A stretch of DNA of 64,000 nt from Polyodon spathula (taxonomy: Eukaryota; Chordata; Actinopteri; Acipenseriformes; Polyodontidae): contig NC_054534.1 in assembly GCF_017654505.1 (NCBI RefSeq), positions 42,737,726-42,801,725 on the forward strand, written 5' to 3'. The position numbers were made by a program, and so were the translations under genes. Positions 50,861 through 54,953 of this stretch are shown here, piece after piece. Position 1 is the stretch's first letter, and each line of letters begins with the position of its first letter. The notes under the pieces are model-generated. The model searched no databases. It had not been told where the DNA came from and saw only the letters and a program-made list of their open reading frames with translations.

Positions 50861-51336
50861 AAATACTGAGATAACCTCTTATTGTTGAGCTGTTACAGGA
50901 AAAATAGATAAGCAAGGGGCTGGTAAACTTTAAAATAGCATGTTTTAAGTCATTTTATAAATGCCAGGTTAAAGAATATACTTTTCTAACATAAATACTG
51001 GTTTAGAACAATCATTACTATAATACAACTGAAGCTCCCTATGCATCACTCCCAAAAAATCAGTTTACTATAATTAACTTTGTCTGACTAAATTTGGTGT
51101 TTGTGGATATACAAATAACACAGGGAAGAAGTCACAAATTGATTCTTCACGTCACCCAAATCACTTTGCGTGCCTTTTCTTACCGAGTATAAAAAGTTGT
51201 ATTTCTACATTTTTTTTTTTTGTTTCATATGAAAATGCTTCACATACCTCCAATTTTAGCATTATAAGCAATTCCTACTGTGCAGTGTGAATTGTTTGCA
51301 GAGGCTGCCACTTCTCCAGCGCAACGGGTTCCATGC
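254..51336 (-). CDS. pcsk5: pcsk5, proprotein convertase 5 (PC5/6), partial gene, nine exons
   Basis: Secretory-pathway, calcium-dependent serine endoprotease of the kexin/furin group. The family cleaves precursors after paired basic residues. Joined in minus-strand order the exons are 51336-51248, 50056-49884, 38976-38764, 35500-35400, 15502-15399, 12984-12867, 11514-11326, 968-832 and 388-254. They sum to 1,259 nt with matching phases and no stop. They encode the S8 catalytic domain from the active-site His (HGTRCAG) through the oxyanion Asn (WASGNGG) and nucleophile Ser (GTSASAP), then the P domain with its RRGDL motif. Residues such as [16 protein letters not shown] and SSGESYD fit PCSK5 better than PCSK6 or furin. 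Signal peptide, prodomain and catalytic Asp exons are not seen up to 64000; the Cys-rich tail lies below position 1. Whether this is the only pcsk5 copy in the genome cannot be told. Exons and splice sites are seen directly; the name rests on family knowledge. Confidence 0.95.
389..831 (-). other. pcsk5 intron, 443 bp
   Basis: The shortest intron in the window, with GTAATT donor (minus) and ATTTACAG acceptor. AT-rich with no recognisable element. Confidence 0.85.
832..968 (-). CDS. pcsk5: pcsk5 exon, P domain ([11 protein letters not shown])
   Basis: The 137-nt exon follows a GCTTCAG acceptor and ends CCAG before GTAATT. Its 45 whole codons read [20 protein letters not shown], then [20 protein letters not shown], then NHKTP. 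NWEFMT.HCWGE is the diagnostic C-terminal half of the P domain in PCSK5 and PCSK6; the [12 protein letters not shown] wording matches PCSK5. Confidence 0.95.
969..3268. other. pcsk5 intron segment without recognised features
   Basis: AT-rich intronic sequence. A near-tandem 'ttggttggtaagtgtaaa' duplication occurs around 2652-2690 and a T20 tract at 2742-2761. I see no exon or transposon. Confidence 0.6.
2742..2761. repeat. poly-T tract
   Basis: An uninterrupted T run of about 20 bases. Confidence 0.9.
3269..4822 (+). mobile_element. Tc1/mariner element with about 210-bp IR/DR-type terminal repeats
   Basis: The ends match as inverted repeats: 3269 onward reads cagtggatctcaaaagtatt and the minus strand from 4822 reads cagtggctctcaaaagtatt. 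The match continues for about 210 bp, to a second internal copy of the aagtattcacccc motif near 3471-3487 and 4613 inward. That outer/inner direct-repeat layout is the IR/DR class known from Sleeping Beauty-like elements. The interior encodes a broken Tc1 transposase on the plus strand. The arms differ at several positions, so the copy is old and probably immobile. Confidence 0.9.
3663..4605 (+). pseudogene. Tc1-like transposase, frameshifted and with stops
   Basis: Pieces in different frames follow the Tc1 order. First comes an N-terminal helix-turn-helix part ([36 protein letters not shown]). Then a linker ([19 protein letters not shown]). Then the catalytic core ([64 protein letters not shown]). 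Stops interrupt the frame near 4009 and 4267. The first catalytic position reads SEETK where Tc1 proteins have SDE, so the first Asp appears lost. The second Asp (QQDND) and the Glu (NPIE) remain. Not expected to be active. Confidence 0.9.
4823..6165. other. pcsk5 intron segment without recognised features
   Basis: Ordinary AT-rich intron with no coding similarity, palindrome or long simple repeat noticed. Confidence 0.6.
6166..6550 (-). mobile_element. hAT transposase C-terminal remnant (dimerisation region)
   Basis: On the minus strand, about 6445 to 6285 reads [20 protein letters not shown], then [20 protein letters not shown], then a short tail and a stop. The S.AAER..S pattern after a P is the hallmark of the hAT C-terminal dimerisation domain. 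The same segment recurs at 23772-24142 in the same orientation with many indels. Only the 3' part is present; no N-terminal or catalytic portion was found nearby. Confidence 0.7.
7092..7117. repeat. poly-T tract
   Basis: An uninterrupted T run of about 26 bases. Confidence 0.9.
9844..10556 (+). repeat. Diverged direct duplication, units 9844-9930 and 10462-10556
   Basis: Both units keep the order ctactga, ctaatttc(c/t)tac, tggttagaa, tttggcttg(t/c)acatt, then ggaagaacg(t/c)ca. About 530 bp separate them. No coding content. Confidence 0.5.
11326..11514 (-). CDS. pcsk5: pcsk5 exon, P (Homo B) domain with RRGD motif
   Basis: The 189-nt exon follows an ATTGCAG acceptor and ends AACAG before GTAAGA. 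It encodes 62 whole residues including [35 protein letters not shown] and [20 protein letters not shown] and SPSGT are the conserved P-domain motifs needed in the family for folding and stability of the catalytic unit. An RGD tripeptide is present. Confidence 0.95.
11515..12866 (-). other. pcsk5 intron, 1.35 kb
   Basis: GTAAAC donor and ATTGCAG acceptor on the minus strand. No repeat element recognised. Confidence 0.8.
12867..12984 (-). CDS. pcsk5: pcsk5 exon, catalytic/P-domain boundary ([16 protein letters not shown])
   Basis: The 118-nt exon follows TTCTCAG. It reads [20 protein letters not shown], then [18 protein letters not shown], and ends AG before GTAAAC. The helix after GFGLMDA closes the subtilisin fold; the VPTQHICV stretch begins the P domain. 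Six bases past the exon the minus strand carries no in-frame continuation of conserved sequence, which supports the donor. Confidence 0.95.
12985..15398 (-). other. pcsk5 intron, 2.4 kb
   Basis: GTAAGG donor and TTCTCAG acceptor on the minus strand. No coding similarity or transposon seen. Positions 14880-15000 are unremarkable. Confidence 0.8.
15399..15502 (-). CDS. pcsk5: pcsk5 exon, end of catalytic domain (LTWRDVQH)
   Basis: The 104-nt exon follows a TTTCAG acceptor. Its first base completes the Asn codon of the exon 19.9 kb upstream. It encodes [20 protein letters not shown] and then [14 protein letters not shown], and leaves one base before GTAAGG. LTWRDVQ is a strongly conserved convertase segment. 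Confidence 0.95.
15629..15999 (+). mobile_element. Solo-LTR-like unit (TGTGACAG ... TTTCACA)
   Basis: A 371-bp unit starting TGTGACAG and ending TTTCACA. It has a gggttaat block near 15691, a TATA-like tgtatataagaag near 15770-15782 and an aataaat signal near 15903. The layout parallels the units at 44133 and 56443. Candidate flanks GTACG and GTATC agree in only three of five bases, so the target duplication is weak. No internal retroviral sequence is attached. Confidence 0.6.
16000..16212. other. Intron sequence between LTR-like unit and hairpin MITE
   Basis: No recognised feature. Confidence 0.5.
16213..16340. mobile_element. Hairpin MITE-like palindrome, about 128 bp
   Basis: The left arm near 16231-16260 (tattgtgatgtgggaaatat) matches the reverse complement of 16292-16319 (gatatttcaccacatcacaa) with a few mismatches. 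The similarity extends outward through gaattgtgg and ccataattc. The centre near 16261-16291 is unpaired. No coding content, and no target duplication checked. Confidence 0.55.
16981..17008. repeat. (TG)n microsatellite
   Basis: About 13 TG units. Confidence 0.95.
17212..17811 (-). other. Unidentified long open frame, 199 codons
   Basis: The minus-strand frame is open from a stop near 17840 to 17212, the longest uninterrupted frame in the window. It begins with a GTG rather than an ATG; the first in-frame Met lies about 50 codons in. The product would contain [40 protein letters not shown] and [20 protein letters not shown]. Its 3' part runs into a (TG)n microsatellite translated as a His/Thr run. 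I recognise no family. A decayed transposon or endogenous viral gene fragment is possible, as is chance. Flanking sequence is AT-rich with many stops, which makes the open stretch stand out. Confidence 0.35.
17290..17320. repeat. (TG)n(TA)n microsatellite
   Basis: About 11 TG units followed by TATATA. Confidence 0.95.
17841..18257. other. Intron segment between the open frame and the CR1-like LINE
   Basis: It holds a short minus-strand frame (17910-18098) in a different phase from the long open frame below it. No similarity recognised. Confidence 0.4.
18258..19310 (-). mobile_element. CR1-like LINE, 3' portion of ORF2
   Basis: The minus-strand translation gives a reverse-transcriptase segment: [20 protein letters not shown], then the active-site line FADDTKIGG. 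The thumb/C-terminal part follows: [43 protein letters not shown], then [20 protein letters not shown]. It ends with the short 3' region next to 18260, where the antisense reads aacataagaaag. It is 5'-truncated, as LINE copies usually are. One stop and one frame change break the reading. A second partial copy is at 39590. Confidence 0.9.
19311..20208. other. Intron segment with one perfect hairpin
   Basis: AT-rich. Only the 44-nt palindrome at 19667-19710 stands out. Confidence 0.55.
19667..19710. repeat. Perfect 20-bp inverted repeat with 4-nt loop
   Basis: The left arm aagtttttgaaatgttactc is the exact reverse complement of the right arm gagtaacatttcaaaaactt, separated by atta. One more base pair extends the stem. 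No coding or transposon context is evident. Confidence 0.85.
20209..21110 (+). mobile_element. Tc1-like remnant, 3' half degraded
   Basis: The left end cagttgtagtcaaaagttta is a typical Tc1 terminal motif. Plus-strand fragments include a degenerate KHHSMEVV stretch near 20550 and [20 protein letters not shown] around 20790-20850, the last catalytic Glu motif of the Tc1 core, followed by an EEWSEIT-like tail. No matching right terminal repeat was found, and stops are frequent. A truncated fossil. Confidence 0.8.
21111..21560. other. Intron segment with an (AAAT)n tract
   Basis: A short (AAAT)n tract at 21444-21468. Nothing else recognised. Confidence 0.5.
21575..23303 (+). pseudogene. hAT transposase pseudogene with BED finger and an intron
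   Basis: Near 21600-21671 the plus strand reads [20 protein letters not shown], then LNHLK. This fits a BED zinc finger and ends at an AAG|GTAATA donor. After about 200 bp a TTTCAG acceptor (near 21873) leads to the body. Recognisable pieces are [40 protein letters not shown] (22535-22592), [16 protein letters not shown] and [12 protein letters not shown]. The C-terminal piece is [17 protein letters not shown], where the hAT dimerisation domain starts, and it breaks off at 23303. Several stops and frameshifts. The intron is seen in sequence; its age and splicing are inference. Confidence 0.85.
23304..23678. mobile_element. Unclassified insertion that ends the hAT pseudogene
   Basis: The hAT coding similarity stops abruptly and a segment beginning tagggtgacaagacgtcaca follows. 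It contains a small hairpin, gtcccgac ... gtcgggat, at 23346-23370. The start resembles terminal sequences of some hAT elements. Whether it is the 3' end of the minus-strand hAT remnant at 23772-24142 is inference. Confidence 0.4.
23679..23735. repeat. (ATT)n microsatellite
   Basis: About 18 ATT units, one interrupted near the end. Confidence 0.95.
23772..24142 (-). mobile_element. hAT C-terminal remnant, second copy
   Basis: It aligns to 6166-6550 over nearly its whole length, with the shared block gacctgttt.aacattaaat at one end and atccag.aatttattttat at the other. The reading frame is more damaged than in the first copy: the AAER-equivalent codons are frameshifted. Same orientation as the first copy. 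Confidence 0.7.
24143..26641. other. Intron segment, AT-rich
   Basis: It includes poly-T/A tracts near 25070, 25443, 25580 and 25700, and a hammerhead/Penelope-like motif at 25455-25530. A 165-codon plus frame (25978-26475) has no recognisable similarity. Confidence 0.5.
25455..25530 (+). other. Hammerhead-like core, Penelope-type remnant
   Basis: ttgatga (25463-25469) and gaaa (25483-25486) enclose a small GCC/GGC stem with a GAC loop. That is the conserved-core order of a hammerhead ribozyme, with C3 replaced by T. Penelope-like retroelements are known to carry such motifs. The cleavage-site strand and stems I and III were not established. Confidence 0.35.
26642..26705. repeat. 23-bp inverted repeat, 18-nt loop with its own palindrome
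   Basis: agtcagccagctgagaattctcg (26642-26664) pairs with 26683-26705 with one mismatch. The loop contains actctcgggagagt, itself nearly palindromic, so the whole can form an extended cruciform. Confidence 0.85.
26706..27056. other. Intron segment, no feature
   Basis: AT-rich sequence; nothing recognised. Confidence 0.5.
27057..27127. repeat. (TG)n(TA)n compound microsatellite
   Basis: About ten TG units followed, after a G, by about 25 TA units. Confidence 0.95.
27128..27200 (-). other. tRNA-like sequence, possible SINE head
   Basis: On the minus strand gtagtgtagcggttatg resembles a polymerase III A box and agggttcaaatcctg a B box, about 35 nt apart. A partial acceptor pairing (gtgtg with cacac) exists. 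The arms are too broken for a working tRNA. A tRNA-derived SINE remnant or tRNA pseudogene is likely. Confidence 0.45.
27640..27720 (+). other. Hammerhead-like core, Penelope-type remnant
   Basis: ctgatga (27656-27662) and gaaacgcg (27678-27685) are both intact core blocks. Between them gacac and gtatt form an imperfect stem II with one C-A mismatch. The cctgatgaaga...gaaacgcgttg wording is typical of the ends of Penelope-like elements. Catalytic ability is not shown. Confidence 0.45.
27885..28032. repeat. AT-rich low-complexity tract, self-complementary
   Basis: Runs of TATA with interspersed gatatat and atatatc, allowing many hairpins. Confidence 0.9.
28033..28918 (+). mobile_element. L2-like LINE, 3' end of ORF2 and (TGAT)n tail
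   Basis: The translation begins at a degraded RT active-site line, YADNIQLYISVKS, where YADD is expected. It continues with [50 protein letters not shown] and [18 protein letters not shown], all typical of the RT C-terminal region of L2/Rex-type LINEs. It ends with a tgattgattgattga tail at 28903-28918. Multiple stops and frameshifts; 5'-truncated. Confidence 0.85.
28921..29390. mobile_element. Two hairpin MITE-like units flanking an inverted L2 fragment
   Basis: Hairpin 1 pairs 28943-28996 with 29026-29079 (gtcaaagcgatgggggtcaa type arms). Hairpin 2 pairs 29244-29272 with about 29290-29318 and has a related arm sequence. Between them 29087-29204 is the reverse complement of the L2 segment at 28437-28553. 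The outer pieces cacaaagcaaacaggcacaa (28921) and cagttgtgcctatttgctt (29215) are also inverted copies. Confidence 0.75.
29391..30135. other. Intron segment, no feature
   Basis: AT-rich; no recognised element. Confidence 0.5.
30136..30192. repeat. (AAT)n microsatellite
   Basis: About 18 AAT units, interrupted once by aaataaa. Confidence 0.95.
30193..30988. other. Intron segment, no feature
   Basis: The minus-strand frame at 30653-30943 has no recognisable similarity. Confidence 0.5.
30989..31060. repeat. Poly-A followed by (TA)n
   Basis: An A run of about 23 bases continuous with about 23 TA units. It may mark the tail of a retrotransposed copy, but no body was identified. Confidence 0.9.
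31061..31784. other. Intron segment, no feature
   Basis: Slightly less AT-rich than its surroundings; no repeat identified. Confidence 0.5.
31785..31912. repeat. (TA)n(TG)n compound microsatellite
   Basis: TA units with short interruptions to about 31857, then about 22 TG units, then TATATA. Confidence 0.95.
31913..33380. other. Intron segment with a possible tRNA-derived SINE remnant near 32705-32830
   Basis: gtggctcatccattaa (32719) and agtttgaatcag (32784) are A-box- and B-box-like and about 65 nt apart. This is weak evidence for a polymerase III-derived repeat. The rest is unremarkable. Confidence 0.3.
33381..33960. other. Less AT-rich stretch, unclassified, possible retroelement leader
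   Basis: The region from about 33383 is compositionally distinct from its neighbours, with phrases such as ctgagggcacggtataac and gatgtggccgagcgatctg. It could be an LTR or 5' leader of a retroelement. No termini or coding motifs were found. Confidence 0.3.
33961..35399. other. Intron segment with a (CCAC)n tract
   Basis: It contains (CCCA)n at 34100-34123. Otherwise no recognised feature up to the pcsk5 exon. Confidence 0.5.
35400..35500 (-). CDS. pcsk5: pcsk5 exon with catalytic Ser ([11 protein letters not shown])
   Basis: The 101-nt exon follows a CTTTTCAG acceptor. It encodes 33 residues, [20 protein letters not shown] and then [13 protein letters not shown], and ends with two bases of an Asn codon before GTAAGC. 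The first Ser in GTSASAP is the nucleophile. The exon is intact, so the window's part of the active site looks functional. Confidence 0.95.
35501..38763 (-). other. pcsk5 intron, 3.3 kb
   Basis: GTAAGT donor and CTTTTCAG acceptor on the minus strand. One T18 tract at 36223-36240. No transposon recognised. Confidence 0.75.
38764..38976 (-). CDS. pcsk5: pcsk5 exon with oxyanion-hole Asn (WASGNGG)
   Basis: This 213-nt exon, exactly 71 codons, lies between a CAACAG acceptor and a GTAAGT donor. It reads [17 protein letters not shown], then a Cys pair [14 protein letters not shown], then [13 protein letters not shown] and [10 protein letters not shown]. The Asn of SGNGG is the oxyanion-hole residue of the family. 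The [12 protein letters not shown] segment separates PCSK5 from PCSK6, which to my knowledge has a different residue set here. Confidence 0.95.
38977..39589. other. Start of the 10.9-kb pcsk5 intron, no feature
   Basis: Ordinary AT-rich intronic sequence. Confidence 0.6.
39590..39960 (+). mobile_element. CR1-like LINE, extreme 3' end
   Basis: The translation reads [20 protein letters not shown], then [20 protein letters not shown], and ends [17 protein letters not shown], followed by the short 3' end with cgaatggcctcctctctctg. It is the same family as the minus-strand copy at 18258-19310 and about as diverged as an old insertion. Severely 5'-truncated, with one short open frame intact. Confidence 0.85.
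40035..40093. repeat. (CT)n microsatellite
   Basis: About 28 CT units. Confidence 0.95.
40111..40256. repeat. Two (TA)n tracts separated by about 70 bp
   Basis: TA tracts at about 40116-40137 and 40206-40256. Each is preceded by gggcgcat, so the 70-bp spacer looks like part of a local duplication. The Tc1 element inserted into the second tract. Confidence 0.85.
40557..41100 (-). pseudogene. Tc1-like transposase, C-terminal half (left arm)
   Basis: The minus-strand reading starts at an [14 protein letters not shown] segment and passes through [15 protein letters not shown]. It then shifts frame and resumes as the 96-codon frame 40847-40557 with [20 protein letters not shown], keeping the Glu. 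Relative to the right arm it lacks about 13 bp around the ccccaactctga segment and about 14 bp near gtgaagggcg. Confidence 0.8.
41157..41546 (+). pseudogene. Tc1-like transposase, C-terminal half (right arm)
   Basis: An open frame of 129 codons starting [20 protein letters not shown]. It holds the QQDNAPCHT motif with the second catalytic Asp, and DLNPTKN where the family has the catalytic Glu (NPIE/NPTE). It has no helix-turn-helix region, so it cannot act alone. Sequence shows this directly; the family order is established knowledge. Confidence 0.85.
41864..42347 (+). mobile_element. Solo-LTR-like unit (TGTAACA ... GTGTTAC)
   Basis: It starts TGTAACACAGCAGG and has a gggttaat block, a stretch of gcacctggtgatcattg and ttacagccaggtgcag, a tatttaagg TATA-like motif near 41991 and ttattaaaag near 42249. 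The end gtgttac abuts a (TA)n tract, so the last A and any target duplication cannot be confirmed. Confidence 0.6.
42347..42391. repeat. (TA)n microsatellite
   Basis: About 22 TA units. Confidence 0.95.
42392..44132. other. Intron segment, one weak tRNA-like B box
   Basis: Near 43790 ggttcaaatccctg is B-box-like, but no convincing A box is placed upstream. A G12 run is at 44009-44020. No other feature. Confidence 0.4.
44133..44545 (+). mobile_element. Solo LTR with 5-bp target duplication CTTCC
   Basis: A 413-bp unit from TGTAACGG to CTGTCACA, flanked by CTTCC at 44128-44132 and 44546-44550. It carries a TATA-like gataaaagcc at 44285 and aataaa at 44480-44485, in the order U3-R-U5 on the plus strand. 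TG...CA ends plus a 5-bp duplication are the mark of an LTR left by recombination. Its second half is similar to the unit at 56443. No internal region adjoins it. Confidence 0.88.
44556..47140. other. Intron segment, possibly containing conserved non-coding sequence
   Basis: Mostly non-repetitive. Positions 45890-46200 and 46500-46780 are the least AT-biased parts and lack transposon signatures; conservation cannot be judged here. A tRNA-like fragment (gggtagagtgctcagctgag, then gggttcaaaag) lies at 44824-44875. Confidence 0.4.
47141..47244. repeat. (TA)n(CA)n compound microsatellite
   Basis: About 26 TA units, then CA-rich and TATA-rich tracts up to the Tc1 left end. Confidence 0.95.
47245..48747 (+). 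mobile_element. Tc1-like element, near full length
   Basis: The left end acgttcaaaagttttagaac matches the reverse complement of the right end (caaaacttttgaccggtagt) with mismatches. Shared atttttccagtttttattga lies inside both. The element is about 1.5 kb, the usual Tc1 length, and encloses a complete but broken transposase frame. It sits directly beside a microsatellite, so the TA duplication cannot be read with confidence on the left. Confidence 0.88.
47589..48530 (+). pseudogene. Tc1-like transposase, nearly complete, with stops and frameshifts
   Basis: ATG at 47589 begins [20 protein letters not shown] stop follows within the helix-turn-helix part, then [20 protein letters not shown] and a second stop near 47890. 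The catalytic region keeps all three motif lines: [31 protein letters not shown] and [13 protein letters not shown], the last followed by a stop where Trp is expected. It ends at 48530, giving a family-typical span of about 310 codons. Apart from a few lesions it is the best-preserved transposase here. Confidence 0.9.
48748..49883. other. Intron segment with a 27-bp tandem duplication
   Basis: taaacaaaccagattatgca and the following bases occur at 48852-48878 and again at 48885-48911. A short (ATCT)n lies at 48755-48772 and a (CA)n at 49536-49550. No exon other than pcsk5 below. Confidence 0.7.
49884..50056 (-). CDS. pcsk5: pcsk5 exon, catalytic domain ([16 protein letters not shown])
   Basis: The 173-nt exon follows a TTGAAG acceptor. 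Its first two bases complete the Gly codon left open by the previous exon. It encodes 57 residues beginning [16 protein letters not shown] and containing [18 protein letters not shown], the signature acidic substrate-binding region of convertases. It ends ...AFENGIRL before a GTAGGT donor. If the donor were ignored the frame would stop soon after in the intron. Confidence 0.95.
50057..51247 (-). other. pcsk5 intron, 1.2 kb, with an (ATT)n tract
   Basis: GTATGT donor and TTGAAG acceptor. (ATT)n at 50815-50853. Otherwise featureless. Confidence 0.85.
51248..51336 (-). CDS. pcsk5: pcsk5 exon with catalytic His ([11 protein letters not shown])
   Basis: The 89-nt exon starts after a CCGCAG acceptor with the last base of a split codon. 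It reads [18 protein letters not shown] and then [11 protein letters not shown], and ends with one base of a Gly codon before a GTATGT donor. The first His is the charge-relay histidine of subtilisin-like convertases. NNS is a potential N-glycosylation site. This is the most 5' exon that could be found. Confidence 0.95.
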
Positions 51337-51675
51337 CTGCGGGACATACAGAAAAGGCAACATCACTGGTCTGAGCCAAGGGGTTTGCCTTTAGAAGCAG
51401 CGACCTGACTCAGCTTGGAAAATAGCTGCCCTGGGATGATATATTACTCAATGACCTGTTTGGCACTTTATGCGATCCAGATAAAAGTTTAGAAAAGTCA
51501 AAAGTGTTTTTAACATCTACAAGTTCAAAAAGGACAAGAAAAACAGAACTGAGTGAATGGAATGAGAAAAAAAGGATTGATCAGAAAAAATACATACTAC
51601 TATACCAATGAAACGGAAGGTCAAGTTATTCCCAAATTTTATTTTGTAACTACACATTAAAAATTTGACATTATG
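51337..51675 (-). other. Intron upstream of the first pcsk5 exon in the window
   Basis: It begins at the CCGCAG acceptor. No upstream pcsk5 exon was recognised between here and 64000. Confidence 0.6.
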
Positions 51676-51880
51676 GGGCATTCCATGACAAACCACCCAA
51701 AAAATATTGGGGTTAACCCTTTACCATCTCTGATTTACATCATGGCAAAAAAACAAAACACAATTTGCATTTTTTAGCCTGATCGAGTGAAGGGGTTGAA
51801 GGTTATAGAGGGGTCAGAATGTGGTTGATTTTGGAACCCATAACCTATAAATCAATCTTTAATCTCAAAAACTACTTGAG

Positions 51881-52600
51881 CAGTGGCGGCTCGTCATAAT
51901 AGGCTACAGAGGCTAAGCCTATGTGTAATTTAGTAAAAGTAATGTTTTCCAAGGTCTAATGTATTGCTATTAGCTAATGGGTGGAATTCTGTGTGTACTC
52001 CACCTGCAATCATCTGTCAAGGTTTAATGTACTTGTATTGGCTACACAGTGCAAGTTTTGAGGCTAACCTCTACAACTCATAATTATATTTAATCTTGAC
52101 GTATCTGGTGCCAGGCAGGTTATGGGTCACGTGTGGCTACTCACTTATGTTTCGATTTCCATACAGTGCGTTGTATATTGTTTAAATTCATATGCCATTT
52201 TCCTTGCTTTCAATTGAGGCAAAAATAAGATTAAAGCAATAAAATAAAGACTAAAAATAACAATAAAGGTCATCCAAAGCCTAAATGGGACCTTCTTCCA
52301 TAGGGAGGATCAAAACAGAATTGGCTTTTTTTATTGCTTATGGTACGAAAAAACAAAATGGTTGACTGCAAGCATTCACTGCTTGGTTTTTCAAACTGGC
52401 TTTCTGTGGGCTACTGTGATTTAAAAAATCTTCCATGAGCTGTAATTTTTTTTTTTTTCTACAAATGACATCACTCAACATTCATCAATCAAGGAAGTCC
52501 ACGATGTTTTTGTTTCTGTTGCTTGCCTTATGTGCTGATTATACTATATTACCGAATTACATTTCTTATTAAATTACAAAGTACCTTTTGAGACGTGCAA
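51881..52600. other. Unclassified segment starting CAGTGGCGGCTCGT
   Basis: The left arm of the outer element stops exactly where cagtggcggctcgtcataat begins. That is a likely second insertion; its start is typical of some hAT-type or SINE termini. The other end was not found. Nothing coding was seen. Confidence 0.4.
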
Positions 52601-52610
52601 TGTTTATTGA

Positions 52611-52783
<173 letters not shown>

Positions 52784-54675
52784 CTAGGTTTTCAGCAGTG
52801 AACATGCTCTTTTTTGGAGACAAAGATGAAAGTTATGCTGTGGAAGGCAGTCTTGCAGAATGAAAACATATCCTCTGAGGTTAATCTGCCATCAGCAGGA
52901 CACAGCTCATTTTTTTATGTTTTTCTCTTGGCTGTTCCCCTGATATCATCACAATTTTAAGTCCAGTTTATGTTAGAAGGATTGATGAAATTGTACCAGT
53001 TTTGTATGGTCATTATAACCATCACTGAAGTAATACATTTTTTGGGGCTATACAGTAGATTTTTTTCAGGACTGAACATTTGAGACCTAGGTACAGTAGG
53101 AAATGAAAGATCAATTTGATGATTTTTTTCACAGCAACCAAAAAATATTACCATAGTGCAGGGGTGGCCAACCTTTCACAGACCAAGAGCCAAGGAAATA
53201 AAATGTACAGTGACAAAGAGCCACAAGCTTTAAAAAGTGCATAATTCACTGATATTTTTTACTACAATTACTATCACACACACACACTATTAAATGAAGA
53301 TGATCTTTATTTTTTCCAGTACATACGTAATATTGATATCCAAACAAATACATTTTCACTATATATAAAAGCACAGTTTTGTTTTTGTTTCTTATTTGGG
53401 TGAGTAGCTAACTATCGTTTATTTTCTTATACCACATACAGGCAGGATCTGTCATCAGTGTGACTTTTGGCATTCTTTACTACACACATTGTTGGAGTTC
53501 TGAATGCAGCTGTAGTTCAATGTCACGATTTACATCTGACATGGATACGTTCTACCATGTGATGTGAGAGCTGCAGGTCTGAAATTTGCTTTTGCAGTTG
53601 ATTGTTGTTTGGACATAGGATAGCAATAACATCCTTAAGGCAAGTTTTCACAAACTCACCTTTGGTGTAGGGTTTTTTTGCACGGACAATGTTCCAGGCC
53701 ACATTTGCGTCTGTTTATCCATTTGCTTTTTACCGACAGGAGTCATTTTGATGGGTACATTTTAATCAGCTCTGATATGAAAATGAAACAGACTTTCAGA
53801 TACAACTCAAAGGATGTATTCATGAGCATAATAACTAACATTCGCATAGCAGAAACACCATGTTTAAATGGAAATTAGCACATATAACGCATGACCGTCG
53901 AGGCGGTTCTAGCATTAACTTTTAAAGACAGAAGTTCAGAATTTTTTGGAAATTCTTTGTCAATGCGGGCATGGTTTGTAGCTAAGTAACGCTGCAAATT
54001 TGAAGATTTGAACGGCGACATAAAGGCAAGTGCCCGGTTGCATAACACCTTAAGTGAAATTCCCCCCTTAGTCTTCCCAAATGTTCTACTTAAGTAATAT
54101 TTGTACGTAAGTATTTCTCTTAAGTTAGTTAACCATTGCAGAAAAATAATTTAGGGGATAACTAAGTGAAAATACTTAAATGTCCTATTGAGGCCCCTTA
54201 AATCAAAATAACGGTATGGCAGCATTTTTGGAAATTGAACAAGACAGAGCCACACTTATCAGAAGGATTTGCAGAGAGAAAATCCTTTGGATATAATGGT
54301 TGACGAGCAATTAATAATAAACTATTGATTTGACAATACTGTCTTTTAAATGTCTGTATAATGCTGGAAGCAGATTAACAACCCCAAACAAGAAGAAATC
54401 ACGCATTGCTCCCTGTTCTTCAAATACAGCGGCAGCACTTTGTTTTTTTGCAACTGGTGGCTTTTTATTACTATAAAAATGTATACTTAAAAAAACACAT
54501 TTGCCGGTTGCATGACATCTTAAGTGAGATTAACGGTTAATTCTGCTACATAGAAGATACTGCTCTCACTTTTGTTGCGAACACAGCCATACAAATTGTT
54601 TAAACAAATATGTTTAGTGTACACTTTCTGTAGGTTTACCTGTTTTTTGTGTTGCTCTTCCGATATCAATAATAT

Positions 54676-54685
54676 AATATATATA

Positions 54686-54738
<53 letters not shown>
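54676..54738. repeat. (TA)n microsatellite
   Basis: About 26 TA units with small interruptions, ending in (CA)4. Confidence 0.95.
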
Positions 54739-54740
<2 letters not shown>

Positions 54741-54744
54741 TATA

Positions 54745-54953
54745 TTTCTAATCTCGTGAATGCTGCGATTTACAGTTAAATTTCTTGCATTCACACATTC
54801 AGTTATTTCTGCCAATTTCTTCTGCTTCATGGCAGTTGTCAACTTAGGACATAGTTTGCCTGTTATTATTTGCTTTCTTTTATTATATTCCTCCATAAGT
54901 ATTTTTTTCCTCCTCTGTCCAGTTTGAGTTTCTTTTTTTTTTTTATCAGCCAT
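54745..54953 (-). pseudogene. Harbinger Myb/SANT-like (NAIF1-type) protein fragment
   Basis: Reads MADKKKKETQTGQRRKKILM, then EEYNKRKQIITGKLCPKLTT and AMKQKKLAEITECVNA, ending in VNRSIHEIRN. This matches the DNA-binding accessory protein of Harbinger elements, related to vertebrate NAIF1. It runs into a (TA)n tract and is cut there. Conserved aromatic positions near the start are changed, so it is degraded. Confidence 0.7.
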
